Both the position numbers and the translations under genes were made by a program. Shown in pieces: positions 53,846-61,819 of a DNA stretch of 64,000 nucleotides. Position 1 is the first letter of the stretch. Each line of letters starts with the position of its first letter. Below the pieces are notes generated by a model. It was not told the origin of the DNA, did not search any database, and saw only the letters and a program-made list of their open reading frames with translations. The DNA is from Limnovirga soli (GTDB lineage: Bacteria; Bacteroidota; Bacteroidia; Chitinophagales; Chitinophagaceae), in the NCBI RefSeq assembly GCF_013106755.1, contig NZ_WHPF01000008.1, positions 1 through 64,000 on the forward strand, in the 5' to 3' direction.

Positions 53846-55123
53846 TTACGCCTTTCCAGCCTTCCACTTATGTCCTTTGATGGCATAAAATAAAATGCAG
53901 CAATAACCGGGTATTACCAGCCAGTAGGCTTGTTGTGGAGAATAGTTTTCTGCAAGTCTGCCGTATAACAAGGGTAGAATGGCGCCGCCGCCAATGGCCA
54001 TGATTAATAATGAGGATCCTTGTTTGGTAAACCTGCCCAGTCCATTAATAGCCAATGGCCAAATGGAGGGCCAGCACAACGCATTGGCCAGGCCCAATAA
54101 GCCAATAAAAATTACAGATACAATCCCACTGCTGCTTAAGGCCACCAACGCAAACACCATACCGGCAATAGCAGATATTTGCAAGGCCTTTTGTTGTTGT
54201 ATAAACCTGGGTACACAAATAATCCCTATCAGGTAACCCAATAACATATTTAAAATGGTGAAGCTGGCAAAAAACCTTGCCACCGAAAGCGATATGCCAA
54301 TGCTGGCGGCATAACTGGTAATGGTGTCTACCGCAATTACTTCTACGCCCACATATAAAAATAGGGTAAGCACACCCATTAACAGGTGTGGAAATTGAAA
54401 TATGCTCCTGGCTTCAATGGATGTATCTGTATCATCGCCTTTTGTTTCCGGATCTGCATCTACCTCGGGCAGGCCCGATTTATAAATCCATACCGCCATA
54501 ACTACCAGTAAAAGTGCAATTACCAGGTAAGGTACAATTACCCTGTTAGCAAGCACCTGCAATTCGGCAGCTTTTGCCATTGCTGTTAATCCACCCAACG
54601 ATTGCTGCAAATGGTCTGCATCCTGTAAAATAATACTACCCAATATTAATGGGGCGGTAACTCCGGCAATGCCATTGCAAATACCCATTACACTAATACG
54701 TTTAGCTGCACTTTCGGGTGGACCTAATAAAACAATATAGGGGTTAGATGCCGTTTGCAAAATGGTAAGTCCGGCACCTTGTATAAATAGGCCCAATAAA
54801 AAAACCGGGTAAAACCTGGCATAGGCCGCCGGAATAAACAATAAAGCGCCAACAGCCATTAACAGCAGGCCCAGCATCATCCCTTTTTTAAACCCTGTTT
54901 TTTGTAATACCCAGCCAGCTGGTAAAGCCATTAATGCATAGGAAATATAAAATGCAAATGCTACAAAATAAGAGGCAAAAGTATTTAACTCACAGGCAAT
55001 TTTTAAATAAGGTATCAGCACCGAGCCCAACCAGGTAACAAACCCAAAAATAAAAAACAAAGCACCAATAATTATGATGCTTCCATTGTTTTCGCTTGCC
55101 GCAGGGAATGGCTTTTCAGGCAT
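53846..55123 (-). CDS. MFS sugar transporter (FucP/NagP-like)
   Basis: 425 residues, about 12 helices. 'GALFFIFGFVTWLGSVLIPYLKIACELN' at the N-terminus, 'YALMALPAGWVLQKTGFKKGMMLGL' and 'GAGLTILQTASNPYIVLLGPPESAAKRI' are signatures of the fucose/glucose/galactose:H+ symporter branch. It lies 17 bp downstream of murQ on the same strand, so the expected cargo is an amino sugar such as MurNAc or GlcNAc; specificity is inferred from context. It ends the operon. Confidence 0.85.
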   Translation of the reverse strand: MPEKPFPAASENNGSIIIIGALFFIFGFVTWLGSVLIPYLKIACELNTFASYFVAFAFYISYALMALPAGWVLQKTGFKKGMMLGLLLMAVGALLFIPAAYARFYPVFLLGLFIQGAGLTILQTASNPYIVLLGPPESAAKRISVMGICNGIAGVTAPLILGSIILQDADHLQQSLGGLTAMAKAAELQVLANRVIVPYLVIALLLVVMAVWIYKSGLPEVDADPETKGDDTDTSIEARSIFQFPHLLMGVLTLFLYVGVEVIAVDTITSYAASIGISLSVARFFASFTILNMLLGYLIGIICVPRFIQQQKALQISAIAGMVFALVALSSSGIVSVIFIGLLGLANALCWPSIWPLAINGLGRFTKQGSSLLIMAIGGGAILPLLYGRLAENYSPQQAYWLVIPGYCCILFYAIKGHKWKAGKA

Positions 55124-55140
55124 ATTGCTGGTGGTTATTT

Positions 55141-55959
55141 TTAGTTGTTTGCTGCGCTAATATGTTCTAAGGCTTTTTGTACACTTCCTTTTTCCAACAG
55201 CAAGGTTTTGGCCGCCTCATAATCGGTTATGGCTCCCTTGTCCATTAGCATGCGTACTGCCCTGTCGGTAATTTTATTGTTGATAAGTTGCACATGCACC
55301 ATCTGATTATCCAATACCCTGCCCAGTTGTATCATGGTGGTGGTACTGATCATATCAAAAATCATTTTTTGTGCAGTGCCGCATTTCATGCGGGTGCTGC
55401 CGGTAATAAACTCCGGACCGGTAATTACTTCTACAGGTATGGTGGCAGCCGCAGCAATGGGCGATTGCGGGTTGCTTACTATACAGCCCGTAGTAATACC
55501 ATGTATGGCGCACTGTTCCAAAGCGCCTAATACAAATGGAGTTGTACCACTGGCGCTAATACCCAGCACAATATCCTTTGAGTTTATTTGTTTCTCTTCA
55601 AGTGCCTGCCAGCCTGCATTAGGGTCATCCTCCATTTGCTCCATGGCATCTATTAATTTATCTACACCACCTGCCAGCACTACGTTTACAATTCCTTTTT
55701 CTATACCATAAGTTGTAGGCAATTCAATGGCATCCAATACCGATAGTCTGCCGCCACTGCCAGCGCCCAAATAAAACAAACGCCCACCAGATCTAAGCGC
55801 ATGGGTAATATGTGCAATCAGCAGGTTTAATTGGGGCAATGCTTTTTCTATGGCCAGTGCTACGGTTTTGTCTTCATGGTTTATAAGTGCCGTAATTTCC
55901 TGTATCGATTTTTGTTCCAGGTGCCTGTGGTGCGATGGTTGCTCAGTAATCTTATTCAT
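55141..55959 (-). CDS. murQ: N-acetylmuramic acid 6-phosphate etherase
   Basis: 272 residues from the ATG at 55959 (MNKITEQPSHHRHLEQKSI, the usual start of this family); a longer frame to 56028 adds an atypical sequence. It cleaves the lactyl ether of MurNAc-6-phosphate, giving GlcNAc-6-phosphate and lactate. The SIS domain shows 'YLGAGSGGRLSVLDAIELPTTYG' with the catalytic Glu, 'GISASGTTPFVLGAL' and 'GPEFITGSTRMKCGTAQKMIFDMIST'. It is part of peptidoglycan amino-sugar salvage. A sugar kinase for MurNAc is not in the window. Confidence 0.94.
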   Translation of the reverse strand: MNKITEQPSHHRHLEQKSIQEITALINHEDKTVALAIEKALPQLNLLIAHITHALRSGGRLFYLGAGSGGRLSVLDAIELPTTYGIEKGIVNVVLAGGVDKLIDAMEQMEDDPNAGWQALEEKQINSKDIVLGISASGTTPFVLGALEQCAIHGITTGCIVSNPQSPIAAAATIPVEVITGPEFITGSTRMKCGTAQKMIFDMISTTTMIQLGRVLDNQMVHVQLINNKITDRAVRMLMDKGAITDYEAAKTLLLEKGSVQKALEHISAANN

Positions 55960-56089
55960 ATTTATGCAAAGTGTTTGAACCGTTTTAAAACAAATGAAAG
56001 ATATTTGATAAGCTTGATAAACTGCCATAAACCGGCAGCATAGATAAAATTACTTTAAAGAATGGTAATCCTATGCATCATTTCGGCCA

Positions 56090-56151
56090 GGGATTGCAGT
56101 GGAAAGCCCGCAGCGAACAAAGTGAGTGAGGACTTGTAACGAAAAGCCCGG
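56090..56151 (+). repeat. 62-bp GC-rich element, copy 2
   Basis: Begins GGGATTGCAGTGG and ends AAAAGCCCGG with GAGGACTTG inside; the same length as the other three. The variable centre is GAACAAAGTGAGT. It lies between the divergent murQ and hexosaminidase genes. Confidence 0.88.
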
Positions 56152-56244
56152 TGCTGCCCCGCAGCAGGCCGCTTGTAAATGGGTAAACGCAACTATGCAA
56201 ATAGTATATTTATGTTACGGGCAAGGGTTCTTCGAGCATCGGCA

Positions 56245-56262
56245 CTTGCCACGCTCGGTTCA
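56245..56262 (-). repeat. Diverged repeat relative C (GAGCGTGGC core)
   Basis: CTTGCCACGCTCGGTTCA, identical to 30643-30660, 53 bp before the hexosaminidase start. Confidence 0.7.
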
Positions 56263-56315
56263 TCGTTCCAGCCTTGTGGCACCATTTAAAACAGCAAAAA
56301 ATGGAATTTGATTTT

Positions 56316-58346
56316 ATGAGAAAAATATATTTCCTGCTTTTTTTGGTGTGGTGCACTAATGCAGTAAACGCGCAAAATAATGTGCTAAATGGTATGCCCA
56401 TGCCGGCACATGTACAAACAAATAATGCAAAGTGCAGGGTAGTAAAATCTTTTAGTGCCGCTGTGGTGGGCCATCCTGGCCAAAGAGTGTATAGCGCAAC
56501 TACCCGTACGTTAAGAAGGCTGGATGAGCGAGTTGGACTTTTTTTTAAACAAGGGAATATTGCCAATATTGATACCAGCCACAATGCCACATTATTAGTG
56601 CAAGTGCACCAACCTGCCCAACTACAATTGTATGAAGATGAAAGCTACCAGCTGCAAATAAGTGATACCCAAATTCGCATTACAGCACCAACCGATCTTG
56701 GTGCTTTACATGCCATGGAAACCTTATTACAAATATTAAGTGTAGATGCGCAGGGCTATTATTTTCCCGGTGTAAATATTACCGATACACCTCGTTTTGC
56801 CTGGCGCGGACTATTACTGGATGTTTGCCTGCACTGGATGCCAATGGATGTTATAAAACGCACACTGGATGGAATGGCCGCAGTAAAACTAAATGTGTTT
56901 CATTTTCATTTTAGCGAAGACCAGGCTTTTAGGGTAGAATCGAAAGTATACCCGCTGTTAACGCAGCTGGGAGCCGAGGGCAATTTTTTTACACAGGATG
57001 AAGTAAAAGAAATCATTGCCTATGCCAGCGATAGAGGCATTAGGGTAGTGCCCGAAATAGATGTGCCCGGCCATGCTACCGCCATGATAAAAGCCTATCC
57101 TGCATTGGCCAGTATACCCCGAAAATATGAATTGCAACGCTATTATGGTGTTTTTGACCCCACCCTGGATGTAACCAAAGAATACACCTACCAATTTCTG
57201 GATACTTTATTTGGCGAAATGGCAGCCTTGTTTCCGGATGCTTATTTTCATATTGGCGGAGATGAGAATACGGGGAAAGATTGGGAGAACAGCCCATCTA
57301 TACAAGCATATATGCAGCAGCATGGCATTGCCAATGGCCACGATTTACAAACAGCTTTTAACAGCCGCCTATTACCAATACTTAATAAATACCATAAAAA
57401 GGTAATGGGCTGGGATGAAATATTACAGCCGGGTGTGCCTAAGGATATTGTTATACAATCCTGGCGAGGTGGCGATCCATTTTATGCGTCAATAAAACAG
57501 GGATATACCGCCCTGTTATCAACCGGTTATTATATTGATTTAATACAGCCGGCTGATTATCATTATCTGGTAGATCCGGCACCGGATAGTATTTTACTTA
57601 GCGATGAAGAACGTAAACGTATTTTGGGCGGAGAAGCCACCATGTGGACGGAACATACGACAGCCGAAACAGTAGATTCGCGTATTTGGCCCAGAACGGC
57701 TGCTATTGCAGAAAGGTTATGGTCGGCAAAAGAGATACGGGATGTAAATGATATGTACAGGCGTTTGGATATAATTAGCCTTAGGCTGGAAGAATTGGGT
57801 AGCACCCACCTGAAAAATAAAGCCATGCTGATGCGTCGCCTTTCCAACGGCTATGATACCAAAGCCCTGGAAGTATTGGTAGATGTGATTGAGCCATTGA
57901 AAATTTACGAACGTAACGAAGGTGATACCATGTACAATGTATTTTCGCCCTATACCAAGATTGCTGATGTAGCTACCCCCGACCAAAAAGTGGCCCGTTC
58001 CTTCAGGAATTTGGTGGATGCTTATTTGGTTAACCCGCAAGTTTCCGTGCAAAAGGAAATTACCGGGCATTTACAATTGTGGCAGGAAAATGATGCAGCA
58101 TTTATGCAGCTGGTGCAACGGTCTCCGGTATTACAGGAGGCGGTGATATTGTCTAAAAACTTATCTATTATTGCAGGTTATGGTTTGCAGGCCATGCAAT
58201 ATTTGAATGGAAAAGCACAGCCTACTACCCAATGGAAGGCAGCGGCAACCACAGCCCTAAAAAAAGCCAGCACACAGGGTGGCCGTTGCGATTTACAGGT
58301 GGTTACTGCTATTGAAAAATTGGTGAATGCCGTTAAAGTCAAATAG
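56316..58346 (+). CDS. Exported beta-N-acetylhexosaminidase (GH20)
   Basis: 676 residues from the ATG at 56316, which begins the signal peptide MRKIYFLLFLVWCTNAVNAQ; ATG 56301 and GTG 56274 are upstream alternatives. A GH20b-type beta domain (about 35-145) precedes the catalytic barrel: 'RGLLLDVCLHWMPMDVIKRTLDGMAAVKLNVFHFHFSEDQAFRVES', 'VPEIDVPGHATAMI', and the catalytic Asp-Glu pair in 'YFHIGGDENTGKDWEN'. The product releases terminal GlcNAc/GalNAc from chitin, peptidoglycan fragments or glycans. With murQ and an MFS transporter nearby it suggests amino-sugar scavenging. No T9SS tail is present. Confidence 0.92.
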   Translation: MRKIYFLLFLVWCTNAVNAQNNVLNGMPMPAHVQTNNAKCRVVKSFSAAVVGHPGQRVYSATTRTLRRLDERVGLFFKQGNIANIDTSHNATLLVQVHQPAQLQLYEDESYQLQISDTQIRITAPTDLGALHAMETLLQILSVDAQGYYFPGVNITDTPRFAWRGLLLDVCLHWMPMDVIKRTLDGMAAVKLNVFHFHFSEDQAFRVESKVYPLLTQLGAEGNFFTQDEVKEIIAYASDRGIRVVPEIDVPGHATAMIKAYPALASIPRKYELQRYYGVFDPTLDVTKEYTYQFLDTLFGEMAALFPDAYFHIGGDENTGKDWENSPSIQAYMQQHGIANGHDLQTAFNSRLLPILNKYHKKVMGWDEILQPGVPKDIVIQSWRGGDPFYASIKQGYTALLSTGYYIDLIQPADYHYLVDPAPDSILLSDEERKRILGGEATMWTEHTTAETVDSRIWPRTAAIAERLWSAKEIRDVNDMYRRLDIISLRLEELGSTHLKNKAMLMRRLSNGYDTKALEVLVDVIEPLKIYERNEGDTMYNVFSPYTKIADVATPDQKVARSFRNLVDAYLVNPQVSVQKEITGHLQLWQENDAAFMQLVQRSPVLQEAVILSKNLSIIAGYGLQAMQYLNGKAQPTTQWKAAATTALKKASTQGGRCDLQVVTAIEKLVNAVKVK

Positions 58347-58377
58347 CTCATTTTTATTGCAACTGCTGATGGGCTGC

Positions 58378-58439
58378 GGGATAGGAGCGGAAAGCCCGGA
58401 CTGAGCGCAGCGAAGGAGGACTTGCAGCGTATAGCCCGA
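58378..58439 (+). repeat. 62-bp GC-rich element, copy 3 (diverged)
   Basis: Keeps GGGATxGxAG, AAAGCCCG, GAGGACTTGCAGCG and AGCCCG at the same spacing; the variable centre is GAGCGCAGCGAAG. It lies between convergent genes. Confidence 0.75.
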
Positions 58440-58495
58440 TATACAGCTGATGCATGATGTACTGTATATAGCCCCAAGAGGTATTTTTACTTATT

Positions 58496-59308
58496 TTATT
58501 TACCCCAGCCCCATTGCAAAAATGCAGGTAGTGCCCTGCCCCAGGTTTCTACATTGTGCTGCCCATCGGGTAATTCCAGGTATTTAATTTGCTCATCGGT
58601 ATAGCCCTTTGTTTTTAGCATACTGATGAGATCCAGCACATCATCAATAGAATCGATGATGCCGTTATTATTACGGTCTTTGGTTTCGTCTAAAGCACCG
58701 CACTGGAAAAAGAAACGCAATTGAGGGGAGTAGTTACCCAGTTTTACCTGCTGGTGCATAATGCGGTCTGTGTCATCGTTGTAGCCATCTTCGTATGCTT
58801 TACTGCGCCACCAGAAAGAGCCACTGAATAAACCCAGTTTACTAAAAGTGTGTGGGTGGTTCCAGCCAATATCCATAGCGCTTAAAGCACCCAGGGAAAA
58901 ACCAGCAAAAGACTTTTCTTTAAAACTGTTAAGGGCATAGGTTTTCTGTATAAAGGGTATAAGTTCTTCAAAAATAAAATTGGTATATGCGGTGGCTTTA
59001 CCGCCGCGGCCCAGGTAATCGGGGGTATTGGCGGTGCCATATTCCATTCTGCGGTCTTCGCCGCAATGAATGCCAATACAAACCAGTGGTTCAATGGCAT
59101 TTTGCAATAACAATTGCCCGAGAATATTGGCAAAAGGCATTTTTGGCAAATCCTGCCCGTCGTTAATTAATAGTAAACTTAGTTGCGATGGGTTGGCAAT
59201 ATTGGTGGGTAAATACGCATCAATTAAAACGGTTCTTTCCAAATAAGTTGAGGTGATGCTGCTACGTTCAACCAAAACACTGCTTACATTCAAATTCTCC
59301 TGCGCCAT
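58496..59308 (-). CDS. Alpha/beta-hydrolase esterase (enterochelin-esterase-like)
   Basis: 270 residues without signal peptide. The esterase-D/Fes-like fold is marked by 'VLIDAYLPTN', 'LLLINDGQDLPKM', the nucleophile elbow 'FAGFSLGALSA' (GxSxG, Ser about 145) and a C-terminal His in 'LPDGQHNVETWGRALP'. The family hydrolyses esters or amides of small molecules, siderophores or peptides. It is convergent with the GH20 gene and divergent from the ATP-grasp/GCS2 pair, so it may share their regulation region. Confidence 0.8.
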   Translation of the reverse strand: MAQENLNVSSVLVERSSITSTYLERTVLIDAYLPTNIANPSQLSLLLINDGQDLPKMPFANILGQLLLQNAIEPLVCIGIHCGEDRRMEYGTANTPDYLGRGGKATAYTNFIFEELIPFIQKTYALNSFKEKSFAGFSLGALSAMDIGWNHPHTFSKLGLFSGSFWWRSKAYEDGYNDDTDRIMHQQVKLGNYSPQLRFFFQCGALDETKDRNNNGIIDSIDDVLDLISMLKTKGYTDEQIKYLELPDGQHNVETWGRALPAFLQWGWGK

Positions 59309-59432
59309 ATTTTCAAAAATAAGGAAACTGGTTTTTGTAAGGCAAAAAGAATTTTTTTAGGGTGTTGCGGTTTATTTCATTTTAGTTCTCTATATTGTAA
59401 TTCTATTTTAAAACACTTAATCCGGTTTTAGT

Positions 59433-60389
59433 ATGAAAAAAATTGGCATCTTACACGGTCAGGAACGCACGTTTCCGCAGGCATTTGTAGAAAGAGTAAA
59501 TAGTAAGAATATCGAGGGTATTACTGCCGAGTCGGTAAGTATTGATAAGGTAATGCAAGGCGAACCTACCGAGTATGCGGTAATTTTCGACCGTATTAGC
59601 CAGGATATCCCTTTTTACCGGGCCTATCTTAAAAATGCGGCAATTTGTGGTACAGCAGTGATCAACAATCCTTTTTGGTGGAGCGCAGATGAAAAGTTTT
59701 TTAATAACTGTTTGGCTACAAAAATTGGTGTGCCGGTACCAAAAACAGTAATTCTGCCTTCCCGTGATTTACCGGATGATACCACCGAAAAATCTTTTTC
59801 AAATCTGGCATATCCGCTGGATTGGGAATCGATTTTTGGCTATACCGGTTTCCCCACTTACATGAAACCATTTGCCGGTGGCGGATGGAAAAACGTATAT
59901 AAGCTCAACAGCATAGAAGAGTTTTTTGATAAGCATGCCGAAACCGGTCAGCTGGTTATGATGCTGCAGGAAGAAATTATTTTTACCGAGTATTACCGTT
60001 GCTATTGCATTGGTGGTAAATATGTACGCATCATGCCTTACGAGCCACGTAACCCGCATCATCTGCGTTATGTGGCCGATTTCTCTCCATCGCCTGAAAG
60101 GTTGAAAGAGATGGAAGACATTGTATTGCGCATAAACAAATACCTCGGTTACGATTTTAATACTGTAGAACTGGCCATTCGCGATGGTGTACCTTATGCC
60201 ATTGATTTTTGTAACCCTGCACCCGATGCCGACCGCAACAGTGTAGGCGAAGAGAATTTTGCATGGGTGGTAGAAACCGCTGCCAACTACGCTATTGAAA
60301 AAGCGCTGGCACATGTAGACAATGCAGATAATCTTACCTGGGGCGAGTACATAAAACGCAGTGCTTTAAAACAGGCATTGTACCCATAG
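59433..60389 (+). CDS. ATP-grasp ligase-like protein
   Basis: 318 residues. The ATP-grasp fold is inferred from 'GVPVPKTVILPSRD' (the linker before the ATP lid), 'GFPTYMKPFAGGGWKNVYKL' (nucleotide-contact Lys and glycine loop), 'VMMLQEEIIF' (the strand with the ribose-binding acidic residues) and 'VELAIRDGVPYAIDFCNPAPDADR' (metal-binding Glu/Asn positions). ATP-grasp enzymes join a carboxylate to an amine, thiol or hydroxyl through an acyl-phosphate. The gene is 102 bp upstream of a GCS2-type carboxylate-amine ligase on the same strand; the two probably make a peptide-like compound together. The substrate is not known. Confidence 0.8.
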   Translation: MKKIGILHGQERTFPQAFVERVNSKNIEGITAESVSIDKVMQGEPTEYAVIFDRISQDIPFYRAYLKNAAICGTAVINNPFWWSADEKFFNNCLATKIGVPVPKTVILPSRDLPDDTTEKSFSNLAYPLDWESIFGYTGFPTYMKPFAGGGWKNVYKLNSIEEFFDKHAETGQLVMMLQEEIIFTEYYRCYCIGGKYVRIMPYEPRNPHHLRYVADFSPSPERLKEMEDIVLRINKYLGYDFNTVELAIRDGVPYAIDFCNPAPDADRNSVGEENFAWVVETAANYAIEKALAHVDNADNLTWGEYIKRSALKQALYP

Positions 60390-60437
60390 GTTGGTTAGTA
60401 TACAGGTGTTACCGGCAAAACAATAAAGCCCGGCACC

Positions 60438-60458
60438 GCTTGTGTCACTCACTTGTAC
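60438..60458 (-). repeat. Dispersed intergenic repeat, copy 24 (GTGTCAC variant)
   Basis: GCTTGTGTCACTCACTTGTA then C, between the two ligase genes, preceded by AAAGCCCGGC. The variant is the same as copy 13. Confidence 0.82.
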
Positions 60459-60491
60459 GGCAACAATACTATTCAGCAATAATATAAGGCT

Positions 60492-61598
60492 ATGGCAAAT
60501 CTTAGTTATAAACATTTTACATTAGGGGTAGAAGAAGAGTACATGGTTATAGACCCTGTTACACGTGAATTAAAAAGCCATGAACAAAAAATTGTAACCG
60601 AAGGGCAAAAAATAATAAAAGACAAAGTAAAGGCCGAAATGCACCAGGCCGTGGTAGAAGTAGGTACCGATATTTGTCAGAATATTGAAGAAGCCTATAA
60701 AGATGTTTCTACCTTACGCAGTACTATTTCGCAAATAGCCGGTGATTTGGGTTTATGGGTTGGTGCCAGCGGTACACACCCTTTTAGCCACTGGCAAAGC
60801 CAGCTAATTACCGATCATGCCCGTTACAACGAAATAGTAAACGAATTGCAGGAAGCTGCCCGAAGCAACCTTATTTTTGGCTTGCATGTGCACGTTGGTA
60901 TGGAAGACCGTAAAATGGGTATTCATATTGCCAACTCGGCCCGTTATTTTTTGCCACACGTGTATGCTTTAAGTACCAACTCGCCTTTTTGGATTGGCAG
61001 AAATACCGGGTACAAATCTTTTAGAACCAAAGTATTTGATAAGTTTCCACGTACAGGTATACCAGATTATTTTGAAAGCATAGAAGCATATGAAAATTAT
61101 GTAAACCTGCTTATAAAAACCAACTGTATTGATAACGCCAAAAAAATATGGTGGGATTTAAGGGTGCATCCCTTCTTTAATACGGTAGAGTTTCGTATTT
61201 GCGATATACCAATGACGATTGATGAAACCATTACCATTGCGGCATTGTTTCAGGCAATTTGTGCCAAGCTATATAAACTACGCAGCCAGAATATGAATTT
61301 TATGATGTACCAACGTGCATTATTAAATGAAAATAAATGGCGGGCCAGCCGTTATGGTATTGATGGAACCTTAATTGACTTTGGTAAAGAATCTGAAGTA
61401 AATACCCGGGTATTAATTTATGAATTGCTGGATTTTGTTGATGATGTAGTGGATGAATTGGGTAGCCGTCATGTTTTAAATAATGTACACAATATGCTGG
61501 AGAAAGGTACAGGTGCCGACAGGCAATTGGCCGTATATAAAGAAACCAATAATCTTATTGATGTGGTGGATTATATACACAACCAGTTTTTGGGCTAA
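60492..61598 (+). CDS. Carboxylate-amine ligase, GCS2/YbdK family
   Basis: 368 residues. The glutamate-cysteine-ligase type 2 fold: 'FTLGVEEEYMVIDPVTRELKS' (metal-binding Glu residues), 'HQAVVEVGTDICQNIEEA', 'GASGTHPFSHWQSQLITDHARY' and 'IFGLHVHVGMEDRKMGIHIANSARYFLPHVYALSTNSPFW'. These enzymes activate a carboxylate with ATP and join it to an amine; E. coli YbdK has weak gamma-glutamylcysteine activity, but most members have unknown substrates. No glutathione synthetase is in the window. The pairing with an ATP-grasp protein suggests a two-step ligation pathway. It ends at a strong terminator. Confidence 0.9.
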   Translation: MANLSYKHFTLGVEEEYMVIDPVTRELKSHEQKIVTEGQKIIKDKVKAEMHQAVVEVGTDICQNIEEAYKDVSTLRSTISQIAGDLGLWVGASGTHPFSHWQSQLITDHARYNEIVNELQEAARSNLIFGLHVHVGMEDRKMGIHIANSARYFLPHVYALSTNSPFWIGRNTGYKSFRTKVFDKFPRTGIPDYFESIEAYENYVNLLIKTNCIDNAKKIWWDLRVHPFFNTVEFRICDIPMTIDETITIAALFQAICAKLYKLRSQNMNFMMYQRALLNENKWRASRYGIDGTLIDFGKESEVNTRVLIYELLDFVDDVVDELGSRHVLNNVHNMLEKGTGADRQLAVYKETNNLIDVVDYIHNQFLG

Positions 61599-61617
61599 TA
61601 AGAAAAAGAGAAATAAA

Positions 61618-61657
61618 ACAATGCCTGCCATACAACCATATGGCAGGCATTGTTTTT
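61618..61657 (+). terminator. Intrinsic terminator of the ligase pair
   Basis: ACAATGCCTGCCATA and TATGGCAGGCATTGT form a 15-bp stem with a 6-nt loop and T-run, 19 bp after the stop. Confidence 0.92.
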
Positions 61658-61701
61658 TATAAAATTGTTTGCTGATTAATATGATACAGCTGAATGGCTG
61701 C

Positions 61702-61763
61702 GGGATTGCAGTGGAAAGCCCGCAGCGAACGCAGTGAGCGAGGACTTGCAACGAAAAGCCCGG
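61702..61763 (+). repeat. 62-bp GC-rich element, copy 4
   Basis: GGGATTGCAGTGG...AAAAGCCCGG with centre GAACGCAGTGAGC. Two direct sub-repeats of the form TTGCAxxGxAAAGCCCG are visible. It lies between convergent genes, after the terminator. Confidence 0.9.
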
Positions 61764-61819
61764 ACTTTATTTGATTAGATTGATATAGCCGGAAGCCCCA
61801 AAGATTTATACCATTAATT

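Larger units (their letters stand above)
55960..56315. other. Divergent intergenic region (356 bp)
   Basis: Contains a 62-bp GC-rich element (56090-56151) and a diverged repeat (56245-56262). The promoters of murQ and the hexosaminidase should lie in the flanks, but no exact TAnnTTTG box was found. Confidence 0.6.

Noticed and set aside
56274-56315. Longer GH20 N-terminus from GTG 56274 or ATG 56301
   Set aside because: The signal peptide begins exactly at the ATG at 56316; upstream starts put charged residues before it.
1661-60458. Repeat copies as a CRISPR array
   Set aside because: The copies are hundreds to thousands of bases apart, in both orientations, with no regular spacers and no cas genes.
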